The notes beneath the pieces were generated by a model. That model searched no databases and had not been told where the DNA came from. It saw only the letters and a program-made list of their open reading frames with translations. From Escherichia whittamii (GTDB lineage Bacteria; Pseudomonadota; Gammaproteobacteria; Enterobacterales; Enterobacteriaceae), in NCBI RefSeq assembly GCF_014836715.1, contig NZ_JACSQI010000004.1, positions 186,001-250,000 of the forward strand: a stretch of DNA of 64,000 bases. Reading direction: 5' to 3'. The translations under genes were made by a program, and so were the position numbers. Numbering within the stretch: position 1 is the first letter of the stretch; each line of letters opens with the position of its first letter. Shown here piece by piece: positions 63,424 to 64,000 of this stretch.

Positions 63424-64000
63424 ATGCGTTCGATTGCCAGACGTACCGCAGTGGGAGCTGCACTATTACTTGTAATGCCGGTAGCTGTATGGATTTCTGG
63501 CTGGCGTTGGCAACCAGGAGATCAAAGTTGGCTGTTAAAAGCAGCCTTTTGGATCACTGAAACCGTTACTCAGCCCTGGGGCGTCATTACCCATCTGATT
63601 TTATTCTGTTGGTTTCTCTGGTGTCTGCGTTTTCGCCTCAAAGCTGCAATTATGCTGTTTACCATTCTGGCTGCGGCGATCCTCATTGGACAAGGAGTGA
63701 AATCCTGGATAAAAGATAAAGTTCAGGAGCCGCGCCCCTTTGTGATATGGCTGGAAAAAACACATCATATTCCGGTTGAGGAGTTCTACACTTTAAAACG
63801 TGCGGAACGCGGAAGCTTAGTGAAAGAACAGTTGGCTGAAGAAAATAATATACCGGACTATTTACGCTCTCACTGGCAGAAAGAGACGGGTTTTGCCTTT
63901 CCTTCCGGTCACACGATGTTTGCTGCCAGTTGGGCGCTGCTGGCCGTTGGGTTACTGTGGCCGCGTCGGCGAACATTCACCATTGCACTCTTGCTGGTTT
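63424..64000 (+). CDS. pgpB: PgpB, phosphatidylglycerophosphatase B (N-terminal part)
   Basis: A PAP2-family membrane phosphatase running off the window end; 192 codons are visible of about 254. It has several membrane segments, the first PAP2 motif KDKVQEPRP near residue 97-105 and the second FPSGHT near 160-165. It dephosphorylates phosphatidylglycerophosphate, undecaprenyl pyrophosphate and other lipid phosphates. AAGGAGAG precedes ATG 63424. Confidence 0.95.
   Translation, partial: MRSIARRTAVGAALLLVMPVAVWISGWRWQPGDQSWLLKAAFWITETVTQPWGVITHLILFCWFLWCLRFRLKAAIMLFTILAAAILIGQGVKSWIKDKVQEPRPFVIWLEKTHHIPVEEFYTLKRAERGSLVKEQLAEENNIPDYLRSHWQKETGFAFPSGHTMFAASWALLAVGLLWPRRRTFTIALLLV

Overview
This is Escherichia chromosome. 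Nearly every core protein matches, at full length and in the same order, my memory of the E. coli K-12 segment running from narG to pgpB. Several proteins differ by a few percent and OmpW differs much more. Lineage-specific insertions and one deletion show it is not K-12. It could be a divergent E. coli phylogroup or a neighbouring Escherichia clade; the sequence alone does not settle which.

Layout. 1-3087: 3' end of narG, then narH, narJ and narI (respiratory nitrate reductase A), followed by REP elements. 3323-10204: a compact seven-gene operon absent from K-12 as I remember it, in the place of tpr and the second tRNA-Tyr copy. It encodes a FabH/OleA-type ketosynthase, an OleD-like reductase, an AHL-lactonase-like metallo-hydrolase, a PaaK/coenzyme F390 synthetase-like adenylating enzyme, a PAP2 membrane protein, a sterol-desaturase-family hydroxylase and a fatty-acid desaturase. 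It ends 16 bp from a single tRNA-Tyr gene with a typical stable-RNA promoter. 10466-32737: core genes purU, ychJ, rssA, rssB, galU, hns, tdk, adhE, ychE, oppABCDF, yciU, clsA, yciY, kch, yciI, tonB, yciA.

32738-36555: an accessory patch between yciA and yciB. It holds a broken reading frame, an exported Sel1-repeat protein, the start of a lipoprotein gene cut off by an insertion sequence, and that IS3-family element with a ruined transposase. 36556-38962: yciB, yciC, a remnant of a cysteine-cluster protein, and ompW. The yciGFE genes that sit between ompW and trpA in K-12 are missing. 39013-45760: trpABCDE with leader peptide, attenuator, promoter and operator. 45817-50325: rnm (yciV), yciO, yciQ, rluB. 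50495-51815: a second small accessory module, a lipoprotein plus a 102-residue cytosolic protein. 51867-64000: btuR, yciK, sohB, yciN, topA, cysB, four small proteins, acnA, ribA and the start of pgpB.

The most interesting system is the seven-gene lipid locus. Its gene content fits head-to-head condensation of acyl chains or a related long-chain beta-hydroxy acid pathway, followed by desaturation and hydroxylation. The adenylating and hydrolytic steps would be done by families other than those in the classical ole pathway. Its product cannot be read from the sequence.
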